DNA of 64,000 nucleotides from Bryobacteraceae bacterium (GTDB taxonomy: Bacteria > Acidobacteriota > Terriglobia > Bryobacterales > Bryobacteraceae). Location of the stretch: contig JARKOC010000352.1 of the NCBI GenBank assembly GCA_029975915.1, forward strand, positions 62,001 through 126,000, read 5' to 3'. Below the pieces are notes generated by a model. That model saw only the letters and a program-made list of their open reading frames with translations. It searched no databases and was not told where the DNA came from. The position numbers and the translations under genes are program-made. This document shows, piece after piece, positions 61,169 through 64,000 of the stretch (position 1 is its first letter; the number at the start of each line of letters is the position of its first letter).

Positions 61169-62568
61169 TCGCCCGCACCATTATGCTCGCCTGCGCCTGC
61201 GGCGCTCTGCTGGCGCAGTCGCCCGCCGTCAAATTGCCGCCGTTCACCAAGAAGACCCTGCCCAACGGCGCTACGCTGATTGTCATAGAGAAGCCCGACG
61301 TTCCGCTGGTCACGCTTCGCGCCATCTTCAGGGGGGGAGGAGAAGCCGTGCCGGCGGCCCAGGCCGGACTCGCCCCGCTCACTGCCGAGTTGCTCCGCCG
61401 CGGCACGGCGACGATGACCGCCGAACAGATCAACGAAAAGCTCGACTCGCTTGGGGCCAATCTCTCCACCAATGCCGGAGCGGGCGCGACATTCATCTCC
61501 ATGGAGTACATGAAGAGGAACCAGGACGCATCACTGGCCCTGTTCGAGGAGATCCTGCTCAAGCCGTCGTTCCCCGAAGCCGAGTTCGTCAAGTCGCGCG
61601 CTCAAGCCGTGGACCGCGCCAAGTCGGCCAAAGACAATCCGGGCCAGGCGATCGGGCTGTACTGGGAGCCATTCTTTTTCCCTTCCGGCCACCCCTATCA
61701 CGCTCCGCTGTCAGGCGACGAACTCACGCTGGCCACACTCACCCGCGACCAGGTGCTCGCCTACCACAAACGCAACTTTTCCGGCCGAAACCTGATTTTG
61801 ATAGCCTCGGGCGATATCGCCGCTTCCGCGCTCGGTCCGCGGCTGGAGAAGATGGCATCCGCGTTGCCGGCCGGCGAGGCGCACAAGCCGCCCGAAGCCG
61901 CGCCAGTCAAATTCAATTCGCCAAGGCTGCTGTTAATCGACAAACCAGACGCCACCCAGACGTATTTCATGGTTGGCTGGCCCGGCCTGGCGCGGACCGA
62001 TCCCGACCGACCGGCGGTCCAGATCGTCAATACGCTGTTTGGCGGCCGCTTCACCTCGATGCTGAACGACGAGCTGAGGGTCAATTCGGGACTGACCTAC
62101 GGCGCCCGCTCACGATTCGACGAGGAACGCTTGCCTGGCTCGGTGTTCATCTCCACGTATACGAAGGTTGAGTCCACAGTTCAGGCCATCGACATCGCTC
62201 TCAGCCTCCTCGGCAAGTTGCGGGAGAGAGGCCTTTCCTCCGAACAATTGCTCTCGGCCCGCAACTACATCAAGGGCAGATTCCCTACCGAAGAACTCGA
62301 AACCGCTGATCAACTGGCCGGCGTGCTAGGCGAGATTGAACTTTTCGGGCTAAACAAGGGCGAGATCGATGACTACTTCTCCCGGCTGGATGCCCTCACG
62401 CTCGATCAAGTGAACGCTGCCGCGCGCAAGTGGTACCGCAATGACAATCTTCAGTTCCTGCTCATCGGTCCGGCAGCCAAGATCCAGGAGCAGGTGAAGA
62501 AGTACGCGCCACAAATAAAGGTGCAACTCATCACTGAACCCGGCTTGAGGACGCCCGCTTTCAACTGA
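61165..62568 (+). CDS. M16 metallopeptidase, partner subunit without the zinc site
   Basis: 467 residues. A signal peptide (TIMLACACGALLAQS) precedes an M16 fold in which the HxxEH position reads AQAGLAPLTAELLRRG, with no histidines, so no zinc can bind. Instead it has the Arg/Tyr pair of partner subunits in ELRVNSGLTYGARSRF, which completes the active site of its mate. It should pair with the product of 59840-61168 in the periplasm. GTG 61165 overlaps the previous stop (GTGA). Confidence 0.92.
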   Translation: MIARTIMLACACGALLAQSPAVKLPPFTKKTLPNGATLIVIEKPDVPLVTLRAIFRGGGEAVPAAQAGLAPLTAELLRRGTATMTAEQINEKLDSLGANLSTNAGAGATFISMEYMKRNQDASLALFEEILLKPSFPEAEFVKSRAQAVDRAKSAKDNPGQAIGLYWEPFFFPSGHPYHAPLSGDELTLATLTRDQVLAYHKRNFSGRNLILIASGDIAASALGPRLEKMASALPAGEAHKPPEAAPVKFNSPRLLLIDKPDATQTYFMVGWPGLARTDPDRPAVQIVNTLFGGRFTSMLNDELRVNSGLTYGARSRFDEERLPGSVFISTYTKVESTVQAIDIALSLLGKLRERGLSSEQLLSARNYIKGRFPTEELETADQLAGVLGEIELFGLNKGEIDDYFSRLDALTLDQVNAAARKWYRNDNLQFLLIGPAAKIQEQVKKYAPQIKVQLITEPGLRTPAFN

Positions 62569-62601
62569 CGCCTGACACAGGAAAGAGGTTGTGCGGCGAG
62601 C

Positions 62602-63600
62602 CTACCTTGTCTGATCCCAAATTTCGCCGAACTCAGAGATGCCGTCCCAGATGTCCATGGCGGCAAAGACGATCGGCGCGCCATATTTTACAACCGAACC
62701 CACGCGGGCGAGGTTGGAGGCCTGGCGCAGTCCCTGCTGGGCCGATTGTTGCTGGGCAATGCCTTGGGTGACCTTTTGCGCGGCGCGGTTACGGACGCGC
62801 TGACGGCCAGCTTCGGCAACCATACGGGAGTAGTGGTCGATCTGGCGGCTGGCCTTGTCCAGGAGCTTCTGCTGGAGCGTCTGCGATGCCGCGGCCTGCT
62901 TCAGCATGTGGTCGGCCGTTCTGTCGATTGCCTCGCCTGCCACGGCCTTGCCCACGTCTTTCGTGATAGCCACCACCTTGGCCGAAGGAACCGAATTCCA
63001 CTCCTTGATGATGGTGCACGTGAGGCCATAGCCGCTCGATACGGCGCCGATCGCGGTGCCGCTTCCGCCAAACGCCAGCGTGGCGCCGCCGATGGAAAAC
63101 GCAGATGCGCCGCCCGCGATGGAGATAGCCGCTCCGCCTGAAAGAAGAGCGATGGCGATGGTGGATCCCACCTTGATGGCGGCGAACGTGCGGATGGCGC
63201 TGTTGAGTTGTTGCTCGACTTCACGATTGATGGCCCGGGCCTCCCGAAAGACGTGATCGAGGTTCTCGCGGTCCATTTCCCGGATCTGTTCCAGGCGGTT
63301 GAGGTAGTCGACCATCTGGGCCGGATGCTGGGCCGCCCGGGCGAGCCATGTATCCACCCAACCCGACGCAAGCGATTCAAACCGTTCGTGGAGCTTCTTC
63401 CCGGCCGCAATCTCCACATCGACGTAGCCAGGTTTTTCCTTCCAGGGAAGGAGCCCATAAACGATGTTTAGGAAGGTGGAATCATCGTAGGTCTTCCACT
63501 CGAGCCGGGCGGACTCGGCCAGGGCGTGAGTCATTGCACAGGAGCGGATCAGGCGGATGATGGTGTCTAGATCGAGTGCGGCGACGGGCACTGTAGTCAT
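62602..63600 (-). CDS. unknown protein with glycine-rich hydrophobic core
   Basis: 332 residues without a signal peptide. Residues 10-140 are helical and charged. Residues about 140-195 are a glycine/alanine/isoleucine-rich stretch (STIAIALLSGGAAISIAGGA onward) that could insert in a membrane as one or two hairpins, as in pore-forming or glycine-zipper proteins. Residues 200-310 are helical again with a Gln/Ala-rich coiled segment. It resembles no enzyme. Such an architecture occurs in some secreted effectors and inner-membrane stress proteins; no immunity-type gene is evident beside it. Confidence 0.6.
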   Translation of the reverse strand: MTTVPVAALDLDTIIRLIRSCAMTHALAESARLEWKTYDDSTFLNIVYGLLPWKEKPGYVDVEIAAGKKLHERFESLASGWVDTWLARAAQHPAQMVDYLNRLEQIREMDRENLDHVFREARAINREVEQQLNSAIRTFAAIKVGSTIAIALLSGGAAISIAGGASAFSIGGATLAFGGSGTAIGAVSSGYGLTCTIIKEWNSVPSAKVVAITKDVGKAVAGEAIDRTADHMLKQAAASQTLQQKLLDKASRQIDHYSRMVAEAGRQRVRNRAAQKVTQGIAQQQSAQQGLRQASNLARVGSVVKYGAPIVFAAMDIWDGISEFGEIWDQTR

Positions 63601-63838
63601 TGCGGTTTGTCCTCCGAAACCAAATCGTTCTCTACAGCGCGTACTGACGTCCCGCGGAGGGACGCCAGCACACTACCGATTCCTTGTGCGCCGCCGCCTG
63701 AATCCAGCAGAGGCCGGGGCTGCGGCTCACCACTGGTGAGAATAGTCCCGCAAAAAGCGAAATTCAAGAGCGCCGGTGCTCGCGAACCCTCGCACACTGG
63801 CCCTGTAGTTTCAGATGCTCTGGTACGATATCCCCAGT

Positions 63839-64000
63839 ATGCGCACCATCTTCATCTTCACAATCCTCGCGGTCTTCTGCGGTATCTCTGGAGCACAGGG
63901 TCCGGCGCCCTGTGCGCTCGTGACCCAGGCCGAAGTGCAGGCAGCGGCTGGGGTGACTGTCAGCGAGGGGACATTGAACTCGATGAACAAGTTGGTTTGC
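63839..64000 (+). CDS. secreted protein, 5' part only
   Basis: 54 residues are visible before the window ends. A signal peptide (IFIFTILAVFCGISGAQG) is followed by PCALVTQAEVQAAAGVTVSE, the beginning of a domain seen in many small exported or lipid-anchored proteins (C-x-L-x-T-x-x-E-V-x-x-x-x-G pattern). Function unknown. The start is the ATG at 63839; the gap 63601-63838 before it holds a small hairpin CGTCCC/GGGACG (63648-63664). Confidence 0.7.
   Translation, partial: MRTIFIFTILAVFCGISGAQGPAPCALVTQAEVQAAAGVTVSEGTLNSMNKLVC

Noticed and set aside
63597..63797. 66-codon minus-strand frame whose stop overlaps the start of the glycine-rich protein gene
   Set aside because: The ATGA overlap is suggestive, but there is no ribosome site, no family resemblance and no signal or membrane feature.

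Overview
The window is gene-dense, GC-rich (about 62% in sampled lines) bacterial chromosome with no rRNA, tRNA, CRISPR array, phage or insertion sequence that I could recognise. The gene style points to an Acidobacteriota genome of the Bryobacterales/Solibacter type. The clues are Tat-exported oxidoreductases and sugar isomerases, a PEP-CTERM protein, small secreted 'PFAF' proteins, paired M16 peptidases, a two-subunit GcvP, a three-gene sdhCAB and frequent TTG/GTG starts. That placement is an inference from gene content.

Layout. 1-930: the end of an NHL-propeller protein and a GNAT acetyltransferase. 1107-6867: a self-contained redox and signalling module. A sigma-54 type promoter leads into a membrane-anchored GcvH-like protein that lacks the lipoyl lysine, a 16-cysteine ferredoxin-type subunit, an NrfD/HybB-like membrane subunit, a sensor kinase with c-type haem motifs and an NtrC-type activator. 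6880-16080: archaemetzincin, RNase R, adenosine-specific kinase, two Tat-exported sugar-metabolism proteins, YegP, and LarE coupled to an unknown protein. 16255-21628: a translationally coupled TPR / caspase-fold / TPR secreted operon. 21690-24104: a GH127 enzyme. 24466-30312: flavin reductase, then (divergently) HU, an M50 membrane protease, two glycosyltransferases, prepilin peptidase and a secretin. 30365-31417: a SIS-domain sugar-phosphate enzyme closed by a strong terminator. 31501-34905: succinate dehydrogenase.

35173-38228: small secreted paralogues, a Tat-exported aminotransferase and an exported creatininase-family protein. 38358-43431: a glycine cleavage operon (gcvT-gcvH-unknown-gcvPA-gcvPB). 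43569-44471: an mrr-type restriction gene of lower GC bounded by a 13-bp direct repeat. 44820-51932: FAD oxidoreductase, hpt, rsfS, phosphohexomutase and small membrane proteins. 52005-54707: ribE, ribD and ftsY. 54760-64000: a serine hydrolase, a PEP-CTERM protein, YjbQ, a TonB-like protein, a seven-bladed lectin-like propeller, the M16 pair, a glycine-rich membrane protein and the start of a secreted protein.

Three copies of one palindromic double-hairpin element (near 38.3, 44.75 and 51.1 kb) show compensatory base changes in their stems. Two of them sit between the stop codon of a gene and a second copy of that gene's (or a paralogue's) 3' end. This arrangement and the 1.1-6.9 kb redox module are the most unusual things here.
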